A DNA stretch of 64,000 bases from an uncultured Allorhizobium sp. Lineage in GTDB: Bacteria; Pseudomonadota; Alphaproteobacteria; Rhizobiales; Rhizobiaceae. Positions 29,785 to 40,894 of the stretch are shown piece after piece (position 1 is the first letter of the stretch; every line of letters begins with the position of its first letter). The notes under the pieces are model-generated. The model worked only from the letters and a program-made list of their open reading frames with translations. It had not been told where the DNA came from and made no database searches. The stretch is taken from assembly GCA_958439205.1 (NCBI GenBank), contig OY288189.1, positions 3,115,001 to 3,179,000 of the forward strand. The letters run 5' to 3'. The position numbers and the translations under genes are program-made.

Positions 29785-29800
29785 CATCGATAATTCGATG
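29785..29800. promoter_or_regulatory. 16-bp palindrome, probable operator of the doxX gene
   Basis: CATCGA-TAAT-TCGATG is a perfect dyad 17 bp before the doxX start codon. It has the form of a site for a dimeric repressor or LysR-type regulator. No regulator gene lies next to it. Confidence 0.55.
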
Positions 29801-30093
29801 GATTGAGGTTAGCGCTGTCTTGGCGATCTCCCTTGACGCAGATCAATTGTTTCCGTGTACATCCAATGATTTGCAATCTCTAATTCAGACGGAGCCTATT
29901 GTCTGCCAGACATGGCTGGGGATTGCACGACGACTTCTCGTCCCGCTCCCAATGCCGAGCTCTGCACCTCTTTGCAGTAACGCGATCATCGATGGCCTTG
30001 GATTGCAATTGATGGGCCGGCGAATGCCGATTGCGTGAAGGAGATTTCCGCGTCACAAATTTCGGATCCGTGACCATGCCCCAGGAGCAAGCG
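29801..30093. other. Intergenic region upstream of the secreted-protein gene
   Basis: About 290 bp between the doxX operator and the next start. It is less GC-rich than its surroundings. No gene, repeat or clear promoter could be supported. Confidence 0.5.
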
Positions 30094-30732
30094 ATGAAGC
30101 GTGTACTGTCGACACTGATGCTCACCGCTGCCTATCTCATGGTCGCCCCGCAGGTCTGGTCGCAAGACAAGATCATGATTGCTACACCGGTTTTCGGCCA
30201 GATCGTCGTCTATCCATTGCCGCCGGGGTTTGCACCGAGCTTCGAGGACCTGAAGGGCACGTTCTACATCCAGGAATCGGTCCTGAGTGGTGAGAGTGTC
30301 GACGACTGGTCGCAGATGTTCACGATGACGGGTCTCAAACTGGCCAAGCAGACCGTGACCCTCGACCAGGCTGCGCAGAACATGGCGGGTCCGTTTCAAC
30401 AAGCATGTAGCAAGGCCTTCTCAGCCATCTCATATGGGCCGACCCAAATCGATGGCAGACCAGCGATGGTCATACTTTTGAGTTGCGGTGCGATGCCGCG
30501 CGTGAATGGAAATAGTGAGGCGCAAAGCGAGACCGCTTTGATCGCTCTGGTTCAAGCCCCCTTCGGCCTGATCACCATACAATGGGCGGAGCGTGGGGAT
30601 GCCTTCGATACACCGGCCAGCGATGAGGCCGACCGCTGGATGACGCGGATGGCCCCCATGCTGGCCATGCGCTTCTGCGATGCGGTCCCTGGTGAACAAC
30701 CACCCTACCCGAGCTGCGTGTCGCGCCCATAG
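30094..30732 (+). CDS. Hypothetical secreted protein
   Basis: The product has 212 aa from the ATG at 30094, chosen because CAGGAG precedes it and because the signal peptide (MKRVLSTLMLTAAYLMVAP, cleavage near VWSQ) begins there. The frame is open 21 codons earlier. The mature part has four cysteines (QQACS, LLSCG, RFCD, PSCV), suggesting disulfides in the periplasm. I do not recognise the family. It is convergent with the ribosomal cluster and shares the terminator at 30780-30813. Confidence 0.65.
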   Translation: MKRVLSTLMLTAAYLMVAPQVWSQDKIMIATPVFGQIVVYPLPPGFAPSFEDLKGTFYIQESVLSGESVDDWSQMFTMTGLKLAKQTVTLDQAAQNMAGPFQQACSKAFSAISYGPTQIDGRPAMVILLSCGAMPRVNGNSEAQSETALIALVQAPFGLITIQWAERGDAFDTPASDEADRWMTRMAPMLAMRFCDAVPGEQPPYPSCVSRP

Positions 30733-30779
30733 ACTATCTGGGCGGCGATCGCCCGACTCGCGCCCATGTCACAACACGC

Positions 30780-30813
30780 AAAAAAGCCGGGTGATCGCTC
30801 ACCCGGCTTTTTT
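30780..30813. terminator. Strong bidirectional terminator, end of the alpha operon
   Basis: A perfect stem GCCGGGTGA/TCACCCGGC with a 4-nt loop is flanked by A6 on one side and T6 on the other. It works for rplQ (minus) and for the secreted-protein gene (plus). Confidence 0.92.
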
Positions 30814-30837
30814 CATCCTTCCCTTCCGGGAGGAAAC

Positions 30838-31260
30838 TTACGCTGCTTCAGCTTCGGCTTCAGCGGCGACGCGGGCCTTGTCGGCTGCGCCCTTGGCGTC
30901 AACGTCGCGCTCGACGAACTCGATAACAGCCATGGCGGCGTTGTCGCCCAGGCGGAAACCGGCCTTCATGATGCGCAGGTAGCCGCCGTTGCGGGTGGCG
31001 TAACGCGTTGCGATGGCGTCGAAGAGCTTCTTGACGGCATCGACGTCCTTGATCTGCGAGATCGCCTGACGACGAGCGTGCAGGTCGCCGCGCTTGCCGA
31101 GGGTAACCAGCTTCTCGACGATCGGGCGAATTTCCTTCGCCTTCGGGAGCGTCGTGACGATCTGCTCATGGGTGATGAGCGAAGCAGCCATGTTGGCGAA
31201 CATCGCCTTACGGTGGCTGGCGGTACGGTTCAGCTTGCGGCCGGCTTTCTGGTGGCGCAT
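30838..31260 (-). CDS. rplQ: 50S ribosomal protein L17
   Basis: Large-subunit protein near the tunnel exit. The 140-aa product starts [20 protein letters not shown], the conserved L17 opening. It is longer than the E. coli form because of an Ala/Glu-rich tail. Last gene of the alpha group, 116 bp after rpoA, just before a strong terminator. GGAG precedes the ATG. Confidence 0.98.
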   Translation of the reverse strand: MRHQKAGRKLNRTASHRKAMFANMAASLITHEQIVTTLPKAKEIRPIVEKLVTLGKRGDLHARRQAISQIKDVDAVKKLFDAIATRYATRNGGYLRIMKAGFRLGDNAAMAVIEFVERDVDAKGAADKARVAAEAEAEAA

Positions 31261-31376
31261 TGCTATTCTCCTTTAAGTGCAGGCTCTGTCTCAGAGGCTG
31301 CCGTTTCCTGACACATACGGGCATTCGCCCGCAGTTTGACGGGGAAAGGCAGGCTTAGAGGCTGCCTTCACTGTTA

Positions 31377-32387
31377 TTAATATTGGTCTTCGTAACGCTT
31401 CGCGAGATCTTCGATGTTCTCGGGCGGCCATGCCGGTACTTCCATACCGAGGTGCAGGCCCATGGAAGCGAGAACTTCCTTGATTTCGTTCAGCGACTTG
31501 CGGCCGAAGTTCGGCGTGCGCAGCATCTCTGCCTCGGTCTTCTGGATCAGATCGCCGATGTAAACGATGTTGTCGTTCTTCAGGCAGTTTGCCGAGCGGA
31601 CCGAAAGCTCCAGCTCGTCGACCTTCTTGAGCAGCGCCGGGTTGAAGGCGAGCTCGGTGACGGCTTCCTCTTCGGCTTCCTTCTGCGGTTCGTCGAAGTT
31701 GACGAAGACGCCGAGCTGGTCCTGAAGGATGCGTGCAGCGAAAGCGACAGCGTCCTCACCGGTGACGGAGCCATCGGTCTCGATGGTCATCAGCAGCTTG
31801 TCATAGTCGAGAACCTGGCCCTCACGGGTGTTTTCGACCTTGTAGGACACCTTCTTGACCGGCGAGTAGAGGCTGTCGACCGGGATGAGACCGATCGGTG
31901 CATCTTCCGCGCGGTTGCGCTCGGCCGGGACGTAACCCTTGCCGTTATTGACCGTGAACTCCATACGGATTTCTGCGCCTTCATCGAGGGTGCAGATAAC
32001 ATGGTTGGGGTTCAGGATCTCAATGTCGCCGACCGTCTGGATGTCACCGGCGGTTACAACGCCTGGACCCTGCTTACGGACAACCATGCGCTTGGCATCG
32101 TCGCCGTCCATCTTGATGGCGATTTCCTTGATGTTCAGGACGATGTCGGTGACATCTTCGCGAACGCCCGGGATAGACGAGAACTCGTGCAGAACGCCGT
32201 CGATCTGGACAGCCGTAACAGCTGCACCACGAAGCGACGACAGGAGAACGCGACGCAGAGCGTTGCCGAGCGTCAGGCCGAAGCCCCGCTCGAGCGGCTC
32301 AGCGACGAGCGTCGCCTTGGTGCGGCCGGAGGAGGAAAATTCCACCTTGTTCGGCTTGATCAGTTCCTGCCAATTCTTCTGAATCAT
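31377..32387 (-). CDS. rpoA: RNA polymerase alpha subunit
   Basis: Assembly platform of RNA polymerase, 336 aa. The N-terminal dimerisation domain has [20 protein letters not shown]. The C-terminal domain has the DNA and activator contact motif [20 protein letters not shown] and the [20 protein letters not shown] helix. The length is normal. It lies 97 bp after rpsK and shares a transcript with it. GAAGG precedes the ATG. Confidence 0.98.
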   Translation of the reverse strand: MIQKNWQELIKPNKVEFSSSGRTKATLVAEPLERGFGLTLGNALRRVLLSSLRGAAVTAVQIDGVLHEFSSIPGVREDVTDIVLNIKEIAIKMDGDDAKRMVVRKQGPGVVTAGDIQTVGDIEILNPNHVICTLDEGAEIRMEFTVNNGKGYVPAERNRAEDAPIGLIPVDSLYSPVKKVSYKVENTREGQVLDYDKLLMTIETDGSVTGEDAVAFAARILQDQLGVFVNFDEPQKEAEEEAVTELAFNPALLKKVDELELSVRSANCLKNDNIVYIGDLIQKTEAEMLRTPNFGRKSLNEIKEVLASMGLHLGMEVPAWPPENIEDLAKRYEDQY

Positions 32388-32484
32388 GATTTTACCTTCC
32401 GTTCGCCATCACCATTCAATCGTGACGGCCGAATATGAGAAGCACCGGGAAGGCGAACCGCCTGCCCGGCAAGACGAAGAATGA

Positions 32485-32874
32485 TTAGACGCGACGCTTC
32501 TTGCGCGGACGGCAGCCATTGTGCGGGATCGGGGTCACGTCACGGATCGACGTGATCATGAAGCCGGCAGCCTGGAGGGCGCGCAGAGCGGATTCACGAC
32601 CCGAACCCGGACCGCAGACTTCCACTTCGAGAGACTTCATGCCGTGTTCCTGGGCCTTCTTGGCGCAGTCTTCAGCAGCGATCTGGGCAGCGAATGGGGT
32701 CGACTTACGCGAACCCTTGAAGCCCTTCGCACCAGCAGACGACCAGGCAATAGCATTGCCCTGTGCGTCGGTAATGGTGATCATCGTGTTGTTGAAGGTC
32801 GAGTTTACGTGGGCAACGCCCGACGAGATATTCTTGCGTTCGCGACGGCGGACGCGTGTGGCTTCCTTGGCCAT
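32485..32874 (-). CDS. rpsK: 30S ribosomal protein S11
   Basis: Small-subunit platform protein of 129 aa, the usual length. It starts [19 protein letters not shown]; the nine extra upstream codons are not used. [19 protein letters not shown] and the C-terminal [15 protein letters not shown] are hallmarks. It lies 128 bp downstream of rpsM. Confidence 0.98.
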   Translation of the reverse strand: MAKEATRVRRRERKNISSGVAHVNSTFNNTMITITDAQGNAIAWSSAGAKGFKGSRKSTPFAAQIAAEDCAKKAQEHGMKSLEVEVCGPGSGRESALRALQAAGFMITSIRDVTPIPHNGCRPRKKRRV

Positions 32875-33002
32875 GGTCTTCCTTTCAGTTGATCTAAACA
32901 CCGCCGTAATGCCAGCGGCTACACCAATCGAGGCAACAGGATGAAGGCAGTGGGCACCAGGTCACCCTGCTGCCCACTGCCTTTTCCCAATGCCGCGAAA
33001 AA

Positions 33003-33371
33003 TTACTTCTTCTTACCAGCGATCGCCTTCGCCGGACCCTTACGGGTGCGGGCGTTGGTGTGCGTGCGCTGACCGCGAACCGGCAGACCACGACGATGGC
33101 GCAGGCCACGGTAGCAGCCGAGGTCCATCAGACGCTTGATGTTCATCGCGGTATCGCGACGCAGGTCGCCTTCGACCTGGTAATCGCGGTCGATGGTTTC
33201 GCGGATCTGGAGGACTTCTGCGTCGGTCAGCTGGTGAACGCGCTTTTCAGCCGGAAGACCGACCTTCTCCATGATTTCCGATGCGAACTTCGGTCCAATC
33301 CCGTGAATATAGGTCAGCGCGATAACAACGCGCTTCGCAGTCGGGATGTTGACGCCAGCGATACGTGCCAC
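33003..33371 (-). CDS. rpsM: 30S ribosomal protein S13
   Basis: Small-subunit head protein contacting tRNA and the 50S bridge. The 122-aa product starts at GTG (33371), reading (M)[18 protein letters not shown], with AAGGAG upstream; the longer frame is rejected. The C-terminal [19 protein letters not shown] is the tRNA-contact tail. First gene of the alpha group, preceded by a 231-bp gap holding a hairpin and a possible promoter. Confidence 0.98.
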   Translation of the reverse strand: MARIAGVNIPTAKRVVIALTYIHGIGPKFASEIMEKVGLPAEKRVHQLTDAEVLQIRETIDRDYQVEGDLRRDTAMNIKRLMDLGCYRGLRHRRGLPVRGQRTHTNARTRKGPAKAIAGKKK

Positions 33372-33483
33372 GCCTATTCTCCTTGCTTCCAGTTGCCATC
33401 CGGCAAGTGGTGTCTCGTTACACGGCCCAGATGGACCGCAATTACAAATCGGGTTCTCAACAAACCAAAACGACCGAACCCGG

Positions 33484-33503
33484 TCTTCCAACGTTTTGGA
33501 AGA
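33484..33503. other. 8-bp inverted repeat in the rpsM leader
   Basis: TCTTCCAA and TTGGAAGA pair perfectly over CGTT, about 113 bp before the rpsM start. It could be a leader hairpin used in feedback control of the alpha operon; no ligand evidence. Confidence 0.45.
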
Positions 33504-33540
33504 ACGCGCCGATCGCAGTCATGTCGCGAGTTGGCGCGGT

Positions 33541-33568
33541 CTTTAACGGAATCGGTCGACAAAAGCAA
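33541..33568 (-). promoter_or_regulatory. Possible promoter of the alpha operon
   Basis: Minus strand: TTGCTT (33568-33563), 16-bp spacer, TTAAAG (33546-33541). It is placed between adk and rpsM, where an alpha-operon promoter is expected. Confidence 0.35.
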
Positions 33569-33602
33569 CCGGCCCCGCGAAGATTCTTAGAACTGACAGG
33601 CT

Positions 33603-34249
33603 TCAGAGCCCGGCCAGGATGGCCTCGATCTCGCCGGTGACGGCATCGATCTCACCCATGCCGTCGACCGAATGCAGCTTACCCTTGGCGTGGTAATAGC
33701 CGATCAGCGGCGAGGTTTCCTTGTAGTAGGCCTGCAGACGGGTGCGGACCGTATCCCTGTTATCGTCGGGGCGGCGCTTGAAGTGGGTCGAGCCACACTT
33801 GTCGCAGACACCGTCGACCTTCGGCTTCAGGTTCTCGTCGTGGTAGCCGGCGCCGCAGTTGGCGCAGGTGTACCGGCCAGCGATTCGGTCAGCCAGGATC
33901 TCGTCATCGACGCGGATCTCGATCACCGCCGAAAGGTCGAGGTCTTTGCTGCTCAGCATCGCCTCGGTGGCATCCGCCTGGACAAGCGTCCGCGGGAAGC
34001 CATCGAGAATGAAGCCATTGGCACAGTCGGGCGCATCGATGCGCTCGGAGACGATGGCGATGACGATGTCGTCGGAGACGAGCTTGCCAGCGTCCATGAC
34101 AGCCTTGGCGCGTTTTCCGACCTCCGTGCCAGCCGATACGGCGGCACGGAGCATATCACCGGTGGAGAGCTGCGGGATGCCGTGCTTCTCCACGATCCGC
34201 TGGGCTTGGGTCCCCTTGCCCGCGCCCGGCGGTCCTAACAGAATCAGTC

Positions 34250-34253
<4 letters not shown>
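33603..34253 (-). CDS. adk: Adenylate kinase, zinc-LID type
   Basis: Interconverts ATP, ADP and AMP. The product has 216 aa. The P-loop is GPPGAGKGT (residues 7-15). The LID carries C130, C133, C150 and C153 (CANC and CDKC), the four-cysteine zinc form. Residues DGFPRT (84-89) are the AMP-site motif. The ATG overlaps the secY stop (34250-34253). Confidence 0.97.
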
Positions 34254-35590
<1,337 letters not shown>

Positions 35591-35787
35591 AGAATTCTCC
35601 GCCAACCTAGACCGGCGACGGGAACCCGTCCGAACCGGAGGCTATTCGTTCAAACTGTTTTTCAGAAAACAGGGCGCGGGGAGAAGTTGCCGAGCAACCG
35701 CATGCCTCACACCCTTGTTTTCCAGATGACCCGGAAGACGAAACGACGTCCATTCCGTCCTGGGATCGTGAGGCTCACATATGGGAG

Positions 35788-35821
35788 CAAAATCGCCCGG
35801 TGTGAAGCACCCCGGGCGATT
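35788..35821 (-). terminator. Terminator-like hairpin between rplO and secY
   Basis: AATCGCCCGG pairs with CCGGGCGATT (35791-35800 with 35812-35821). On the minus strand the stem is followed by TTTTGCTCC. It starts 10 bp after the rplO stop, so it may end or weaken spc transcription before secY. Confidence 0.6.
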
Positions 35822-35830
35822 GTCTGTCAC

Positions 35831-36310
35831 TTATTCAGCGGCTTCCTTAGCTGCTTCGAGCAGCTTGATGGAACCGCCAGCCTTTTCGATCTTCTCGACG
35901 GCGACCTTGGAGGCGCCGGCGACTTCGATCGTGAGCTTTGCCTTCAGTTCGCCGCCGGACAGGACGCGAACGCCGTCCTTGACGCGACGGATAACGCCGG
36001 CTGCCTTGAGCGAAGCGGCATCAACCGTTGCCTTGGCGTCGAGCTTGCCAGCATCGATCGCGGTCTGGATACGGCCGAGCGATACGGTGACGTATTCAGA
36101 AGCGAAGATGTTGTTGAAGCCGCGCTTCGGCAGACGACGATAGATCGGCATCTGGCCGCCTTCGAAGCCGTTGATGGCGACGCCGGAACGAGCCTTCTGA
36201 CCCTTTACACCGCGACCACCGGTCTTGCCCTTGCCGGAACCGATACCGCGACCTACGCGGATACGTTCCTTGGAAGCGCCTTCGTTGTCTTTGATTTCAT
36301 TCAGTTTCAT
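35831..36310 (-). CDS. rplO: 50S ribosomal protein L15
   Basis: Large-subunit protein, 159 aa from [20 protein letters not shown]; 19 upstream codons are rejected. The glycine-rich [20 protein letters not shown] is the 23S rRNA-binding extension. The C-terminus has an Ala/Glu tail. It lies 16 bp after rpmD. Confidence 0.98.
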   Translation of the reverse strand: MKLNEIKDNEGASKERIRVGRGIGSGKGKTGGRGVKGQKARSGVAINGFEGGQMPIYRRLPKRGFNNIFASEYVTVSLGRIQTAIDAGKLDAKATVDAASLKAAGVIRRVKDGVRVLSGGELKAKLTIEVAGASKVAVEKIEKAGGSIKLLEAAKEAAE

Positions 36311-36326
36311 GATGACTTCCCCCGTC

Positions 36327-36536
36327 TCACTTCTCGTCGACGACGCGAACGAGATGCTGGACAGCACGGATCATGCCACGAACGGAAGGGGTATCTTCCA
36401 GGGTGCGGACCCGGTGCATCTTGTTGAGGCCCAAACCGACCAGCGTTGCGCGCTGGACTGCCGGACGGCGAATAGGCGAACCGATCTGCTCGACCGTGAT
36501 CGTCTTTGCTTCAGTCTTCTTCGTAGCCTTGGCCAT
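36327..36536 (-). CDS. rpmD: 50S ribosomal protein L30
   Basis: Small large-subunit protein, 69 aa. It reads [20 protein letters not shown] and [20 protein letters not shown]. It has a lysine-rich N-terminal extension of about ten residues. It lies 14 bp after rpsE, within the spc group. Confidence 0.98.
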   Translation of the reverse strand: MAKATKKTEAKTITVEQIGSPIRRPAVQRATLVGLGLNKMHRVRTLEDTPSVRGMIRAVQHLVRVVDEK

Positions 36537-36550
36537 GGTTCAGACTCCTC

Positions 36551-37120
36551 TTATTCTTCAGCAGCGTTGCCAGAAGCAGCGCGGCGAGCCTGGAGGGTAG
36601 CATACTTCAGGCCACGCTGAGCAGCGACGTCCTTCGGATGCACCTGGTGCTTCAGGGCGTCGAACGTAGCGCGAACCATGTTGTACGGGTTCGACGAACC
36701 GGTCGACTTGGCGACGACGTCGTGCATGCCGAGCGTTTCGAAAACGGCGCGCATCGGGCCACCGGCGATGATACCGGTACCGGCCTTGGCGGAGCGCAGC
36801 AGAACCTTGCCGGCGCCATGACGGCCGTTGACGTCGTGATGCAGCGTACGGCCGTCACGAAGCGGAACGAAAATCATGTCGCGCTTGGCAGCTTCCGTTG
36901 CCTTGCGGATGGCTTCCGGCACTTCACGTGCCTTGCCATGGCCGAAGCCTACGCGACCCTTCTGGTCGCCGACCACGACGAGGGCTGCGAAGCCGAAACG
37001 ACGGCCGCCCTTGACGACCTTAGCGACGCGGTTGATCGCGACAAGCTTGTCGACGAACTCGCTGTCGCGCTCTTCACGGTTCTGGCGATCATCGCGCGAA
37101 CCACGCTTTTCTTGTGCCAT
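36551..37120 (-). CDS. rpsE: 30S ribosomal protein S5
   Basis: Small-subunit accuracy protein, 189 aa. The double-stranded RNA-binding region is [19 protein letters not shown], followed by [14 protein letters not shown]. The [18 protein letters not shown] core is intact. The N-terminal charged extension ([17 protein letters not shown]) is usual in rhizobia. A 143-bp gap with two hairpins separates it from rplR. Confidence 0.98.
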   Translation of the reverse strand: MAQEKRGSRDDRQNREERDSEFVDKLVAINRVAKVVKGGRRFGFAALVVVGDQKGRVGFGHGKAREVPEAIRKATEAAKRDMIFVPLRDGRTLHHDVNGRHGAGKVLLRSAKAGTGIIAGGPMRAVFETLGMHDVVAKSTGSSNPYNMVRATFDALKHQVHPKDVAAQRGLKYATLQARRAASGNAAEE

Positions 37121-37210
37121 TGTCCTTTTCCTTTTTCTTTTCCGGGTGCAATCGGCAGATTACGCAAAGTTCCACCCTGCCCTGTCGGGTCAAGGTGGAA
37201 TCCGGTGTGA

Positions 37211-37253
37211 CCGGCTTAAAGCCGGAAATCCACCCGAACGCAAGTCCGGGTGG
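37211..37253. other. Two tandem hairpins between rplR and rpsE
   Basis: CCGGC/GCCGG (37211-37225) and CCACCCG/CGGGTGG (37230-37253) lie next to the rplR stop. No proper T-run follows. They may be mRNA-processing or stabilising structures within the spc transcript. Confidence 0.4.
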
Positions 37254-37263
37254 AAATTCTATC

Positions 37264-37626
37264 TTAGAAGGTCAGACCACCTTCACGAGCCGCTTCGGCG
37301 AGAGCCTTGATGCGGCCGTGATAGATGAAGGCGCCACGATCGAAGACGACTTCATTCACGCCAGCCTTGACGGCGCGCTCTGCAACCAGCTTGCCAACGG
37401 CAGCAGCTGCTGCGATGTCGGCGCCGGTCTTGAGCTCGGCCTTCAGGCCGCCATCGAGGGTCGAAGCAGCCGCGAGGGTCTTGCCAGCGACGTCGTCGAT
37501 GATCTGAGCGTAGATGTTCTTCGAAGAGCGATGTACCGACAGACGCGGACGGCCATTTGCCACCGCCTTGATCTGACGCCGTACGCGGTTCGCACGGCGA
37601 ACAAGTGCTTCTTTTCTGCTTGCCAT
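37264..37626 (-). CDS. rplR: 50S ribosomal protein L18
   Basis: 5S rRNA-binding protein, 120 aa, normal length. [36 protein letters not shown] and the C-terminal [20 protein letters not shown] are L18 signatures. It lies 12 bp after rplF. Confidence 0.98.
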   Translation of the reverse strand: MASRKEALVRRANRVRRQIKAVANGRPRLSVHRSSKNIYAQIIDDVAGKTLAAASTLDGGLKAELKTGADIAAAAAVGKLVAERAVKAGVNEVVFDRGAFIYHGRIKALAEAAREGGLTF

Positions 37627-37638
37627 TTCGCGCGATCC

Positions 37639-38172
37639 TTACTTCTTCTTGCCTTCTTTGCGGACGATCCGCTCTTCGGCATACTTGACGCCCTTGCCCT
37701 TGTAGGGCTCCGGACCGCGGTATTCGCGGATCTCGGCGGCAACCTGGCCGACCTGCTGCTTGTTGATGCCGGACACGATGATTTCGGTCGGCTTCGGAAC
37801 AGCGATGGAGATGCCAACCGGCGGCTCATAGACGACGTCATGGCTGAAGCCGAGTGCCAGCTGCAGGTTCTTGCCCTGAAGCGACGCGCGGTAACCAACG
37901 CCGTTGATTTCGAGCTTGCGCTCGTAACCGTCCTTAACACCCTTCAGGATGTTTTCGATCATCGTGCGGGACATGCCCCACTTCGAACGAGCATCCTTGG
38001 AGTCGTTGATCGGCTGTACGACAACAGCGTTGTCTTCGAGCTTCACGGAGATTTCGTCATTTGCGACGAAGAAAAGTTCACCCTTCGGGCCCTTGACGGA
38101 GACCTTCTGGCCTTCGACAGAGGCGGTCACGCCAGCCGGAACCGGAACGGGCTTTTTACCGATACGAGACAT
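37639..38172 (-). CDS. rplF: 50S ribosomal protein L6
   Basis: Large-subunit protein near the GTPase centre, 177 aa. It starts [20 protein letters not shown] and ends [20 protein letters not shown], both diagnostic. It lies 41 bp after rpsH. Confidence 0.98.
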   Translation of the reverse strand: MSRIGKKPVPVPAGVTASVEGQKVSVKGPKGELFFVANDEISVKLEDNAVVVQPINDSKDARSKWGMSRTMIENILKGVKDGYERKLEINGVGYRASLQGKNLQLALGFSHDVVYEPPVGISIAVPKPTEIIVSGINKQQVGQVAAEIREYRGPEPYKGKGVKYAEERIVRKEGKKK

Positions 38173-38213
38173 AGTTTTTCCTGTCTGTTCGCTATGGAGA
38201 TCCCCTGCCCGTC

Positions 38214-38612
38214 TTAGAAGACGGAGCAGAGTACCTCACCACCAACGTTCTGTTCGCGAGCCTGGTGATCGGCCATCACACCCTTCGGAGTCGAAAGGAT
38301 GGTGATGCCGAGGCCGTTCGCGACCTGCGGGATGGACTTAACCGAGACATAAACTCGGCGGCCCGGCTTGGATACGCGGCCGATTTCGCGAATGACCGAA
38401 GAACCTTCGTAGTACTTCAGTTCGATCGTGAGCTCAGACTTGCCATTGCCGTAATCGACCTGGCTGTAGCCACGGATGTAACCTTCGGCCTGCAGAACGT
38501 CGAGAACGCGGGCACGGAGATTGGAGGCCGGAGTGGAGACGGAGCTCTTGCGGCGAGCTGCGCCATTCCGGATGCGGGTGAGCATATCGCCCAACGGATC
38601 AGTCATCGTCAT
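38214..38612 (-). CDS. rpsH: 30S ribosomal protein S8
   Basis: 16S rRNA-binding assembly protein, 132 aa. It starts [20 protein letters not shown] and ends with the [20 protein letters not shown] segment. In E. coli S8 is the feedback repressor of the spc operon. AAGGAG lies 8 nt before the first ATG, so the first of two close ATGs is kept. Confidence 0.98.
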   Translation of the reverse strand: MTMTDPLGDMLTRIRNGAARRKSSVSTPASNLRARVLDVLQAEGYIRGYSQVDYGNGKSELTIELKYYEGSSVIREIGRVSKPGRRVYVSVKSIPQVANGLGITILSTPKGVMADHQAREQNVGGEVLCSVF

Positions 38613-38624
38613 ATTGGCGTCTCC

Positions 38625-38930
38625 TTACCAGCTCGACTTCACAACGCCCGGCACCTTGCCGGTGTTGCCAAGCTCGCGAAGCGCGATACGCGACATTCCA
38701 AGCTTGCGATAGAATGCACGCGGACGACCGGTGACTTCGCAACGGTTGCGAATACGGGTCTTGGAGCCATCGCGCGGCAGTTCTGCCAGCTTCAGGGTGG
38801 CCTTGAACCGCTCTTCAATCGAAAGAGACTGGTTCATGATGATTGCCTTCAAACCGGCACGCTTTGCGGCCTGGCTCGCGGCAATCTTGCGGCGGCGCTT
38901 GTTCTTTTCAACTGCGCTTGTCTTCGCCAT
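38625..38930 (-). CDS. rpsN: 30S ribosomal protein S14, zinc-free form
   Basis: Small-subunit head protein, 101 aa. [20 protein letters not shown] near the C-terminus is the S14 signature. Only one cysteine remains, so it is the long form without the zinc ribbon. It lies 33 bp after rplE. Confidence 0.98.
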   Translation of the reverse strand: MAKTSAVEKNKRRRKIAASQAAKRAGLKAIIMNQSLSIEERFKATLKLAELPRDGSKTRIRNRCEVTGRPRAFYRKLGMSRIALRELGNTGKVPGVVKSSW

Positions 38931-38963
38931 ATCGAAGTTCCTCTTCTACGCTCGTCGTTACGG

Positions 38964-39521
38964 TTACTGACGGAACGGGAAGTTGAACTCTTTCAGAAGA
39001 GCCCGAGCTTCGTCGTCGTTGGTCGCCGTCGTGCAAACGATGATGTCCATGCCCCACATCTGATCAACCTTATCGTAGTTGATCTCCGGGAACACAATGT
39101 GCTCCTTGATGCCCATGGCGAAGTTGCCACGGCCGTCAAAGGACTTCGGGTTCAGGCCGCGGAAGTCGCGAACGCGCGGAAGCGCGATGTTGACCAGGCG
39201 GTCCAGGAACTCATACATGCGGGCGCCGCGCAGGGTGACCTTTGCGCCGATCGGCATGTTTTCGCGGACCTTGAAGCCAGCGATCGAATTGCGGGCCTTG
39301 GTGATAACCGGCTTCTGGCCGGCGATCGCTGCAAGGTCAGCCGCAGCAACAGTGGGCTTCTTGGAGTCGGCAGTTGCCTCGCCCACGCCCATGTTGATCA
39401 CGATCTTGTCGAGCTTCGGGATCTGCATTTCGTTGGCGAAGGAGAACTGCTCCTGCATCGCCTTGCGAATGCGATTTACGTATTCAACCTTGAGCCGCGG
39501 CTCATACTTTGCCTCAGCCAT
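38964..39521 (-). CDS. rplE: 50S ribosomal protein L5
   Basis: 5S rRNA-binding protein at the central protuberance, 185 aa. [33 protein letters not shown] and [20 protein letters not shown] are diagnostic. Its start overlaps the end of rplX by 8 bp, suggesting translational coupling. Confidence 0.98.
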   Translation of the reverse strand: MAEAKYEPRLKVEYVNRIRKAMQEQFSFANEMQIPKLDKIVINMGVGEATADSKKPTVAAADLAAIAGQKPVITKARNSIAGFKVRENMPIGAKVTLRGARMYEFLDRLVNIALPRVRDFRGLNPKSFDGRGNFAMGIKEHIVFPEINYDKVDQMWGMDIIVCTTATNDDEARALLKEFNFPFRQ

Positions 39522-39822
39522 CGATCACTTCTCCCGAACGCTTGGCCACACGAACCTTCTTGCCGTCAACGACCTTGAAACCGACGCGGGTCGGCTTGCC
39601 GTCCTTGTCGGCGATCGCGATGTTCGACAGATGGATCGAGGCTTCCTTGCTGATGATGCCGGCTTCCGCGGTCTGCGTCTGGCGCTGGTGGCGCTTGACA
39701 ACATTGATGCCACGGACGACCGCACGGTCTTCCTTCGGCATGACCTGGAGGACTTCGCCCGAACGGCCCTTGTCCTTGCCAGCGAGTACGACGACCTTGT
39801 CGCCCTTGCGGATCTTATTCAT
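39514..39822 (-). CDS. rplX: 50S ribosomal protein L24
   Basis: Assembly-initiator protein of the large subunit, 102 aa. The KOW motif is [33 protein letters not shown] and [17 protein letters not shown] follow. It overlaps rplE by 8 bp and lies 14 bp after rplN. Confidence 0.98.
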   Translation of the reverse strand: MNKIRKGDKVVVLAGKDKGRSGEVLQVMPKEDRAVVRGINVVKRHQRQTQTAEAGIISKEASIHLSNIAIADKDGKPTRVGFKVVDGKKVRVAKRSGEVIDG

Positions 39823-39836
39823 CGCTTCCCGCTCCC

Positions 39837-40205
39837 TTACAGTACTTCTGGAGCCAGCGAGATGATCTTCATGTGGTTCTTGGCGCGAAGTTCGCGCGGA
39901 ACCGGTCCGAAGATACGGGTGCCGATCGGCTCTTTCTTGTTGTCGATAAGAACAGCTGCGTTGTTATCGAATCGAATGACGCTGCCGTCAGCGCGACGGA
40001 TGTCCTTGGCGGTGCGAACAACAACCGCCTTCATCACGTCACCCTTCTTCACGCGGCCGCGCGGTATAGCTTCCTTGATCGAAACGACGATGATGTCGCC
40101 GATGGAAGCGTACTTGCGCTTAGAACCGCCCAGCACCTTGATGCACATGACACGACGTGCGCCGGAATTATCCGCGACGTCGAGGTTAGTCTGCATCTGA
40201 ATCAT
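39837..40205 (-). CDS. rplN: 50S ribosomal protein L14
   Basis: Large-subunit interface protein, 122 aa. It starts [20 protein letters not shown] and ends [20 protein letters not shown]. First gene of the spc group, after a 228-bp gap with a terminator that closes the S10 group. Confidence 0.98.
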   Translation of the reverse strand: MIQMQTNLDVADNSGARRVMCIKVLGGSKRKYASIGDIIVVSIKEAIPRGRVKKGDVMKAVVVRTAKDIRRADGSVIRFDNNAAVLIDNKKEPIGTRIFGPVPRELRAKNHMKIISLAPEVL

Positions 40206-40332
40206 GTCAGGTCGCCTTCTTGTTGTAACCCGAACGGTTGGGCCGAGGCCCCCTATTCGGGCTTATGATAAATTTCTGATGTGCGCGGGAAGATAAATAC
40301 AGGGTGGTTTCCCATAGGGACCTTCCGTGCGC

Positions 40333-40366
40333 TCAAAGCAAAAGAACGCCCGATTCCGAGCGTTCT
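40333..40366 (-). terminator. Intrinsic terminator at the S10/spc boundary
   Basis: AGAACGCCC (40343-40351) pairs with GAGCGTTCT (40358-40366), with one wobble pair. On the minus strand the stem runs into TTTTGCTTT. It lies about 70 bp after the rpsQ stop, where the S10 operon classically ends. Confidence 0.75.
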
Positions 40367-40394
40367 CTGCCAGTGGTCTGCTTCATACAGATTT

Positions 40395-40421
40395 CTGCGC
40401 AAGGTGCAAGCCCTTGCGCAG
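40395..40421. other. 10-bp perfect inverted repeat after rpsQ
   Basis: CTGCGCAAGG pairs with CCTTGCGCAG over a 7-nt loop, 12 bp after the rpsQ stop. With the terminator at 40333-40366 it forms a tandem structure. Confidence 0.6.
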
Positions 40422-40433
40422 GAAGTCCGTAAA

Positions 40434-40670
40434 TTAAGCCTGGGCGGCAATTACCGTCCAGCACTTGTCCTTGGAGATCGGTGCACATTCCTGGATGGAA
40501 ACGACGTCACCGGTCTTGTACTGGTTGTTCTCGTCATGTGCCTTGTACTTCTTGGACCGGCGAACGGTCTTCTGAAGCAGCGGGTGGGCGAATCGACGCT
40601 CAACGCGAACGACAATGGTCTTGTCGTTCTTATCGCTGACAACTACGCCCTGCAGAATGCGTTTCGGCAT
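40434..40670 (-). CDS. rpsQ: 30S ribosomal protein S17
   Basis: Primary 16S rRNA-binding protein, 78 aa. It starts [20 protein letters not shown] and contains [20 protein letters not shown]. Last gene of the S10 group, 12 bp after rpmC. Confidence 0.98.
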   Translation of the reverse strand: MPKRILQGVVVSDKNDKTIVVRVERRFAHPLLQKTVRRSKKYKAHDENNQYKTGDVVSIQECAPISKDKCWTVIAAQA

Positions 40671-40682
40671 ATTTCTCGGTCC

Positions 40683-40883
40683 TTAGGCCTTGGCTTCTGC
40701 CGCCTTCTGGCGGGCAATGGTTTTCACGCGTGCGATATCACGACGGACTTCCTGAATACGGGAAGACTTCTCGAGCTGGCCAGTGGCCTTCTGGAAGCGC
40801 AGGTTGAACTGCTCCTTCTTCAGCTTTGCAAGCTCGTCGTTCAGCTGGTCAGCGCTCATGGCGCGTACATCTACGGCTTTCAT
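40683..40883 (-). CDS. rpmC: 50S ribosomal protein L29
   Basis: Tunnel-exit protein, 66 aa. The start is the ATG at 40883 ([20 protein letters not shown]) with GAGG upstream; a GTG five codons earlier is rejected. The C-terminal [17 protein letters not shown] helix is typical. It lies 11 bp after rplP. Confidence 0.97.
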   Translation of the reverse strand: MKAVDVRAMSADQLNDELAKLKKEQFNLRFQKATGQLEKSSRIQEVRRDIARVKTIARQKAAEAKA

Positions 40884-40894
40884 CGACTTGATCC

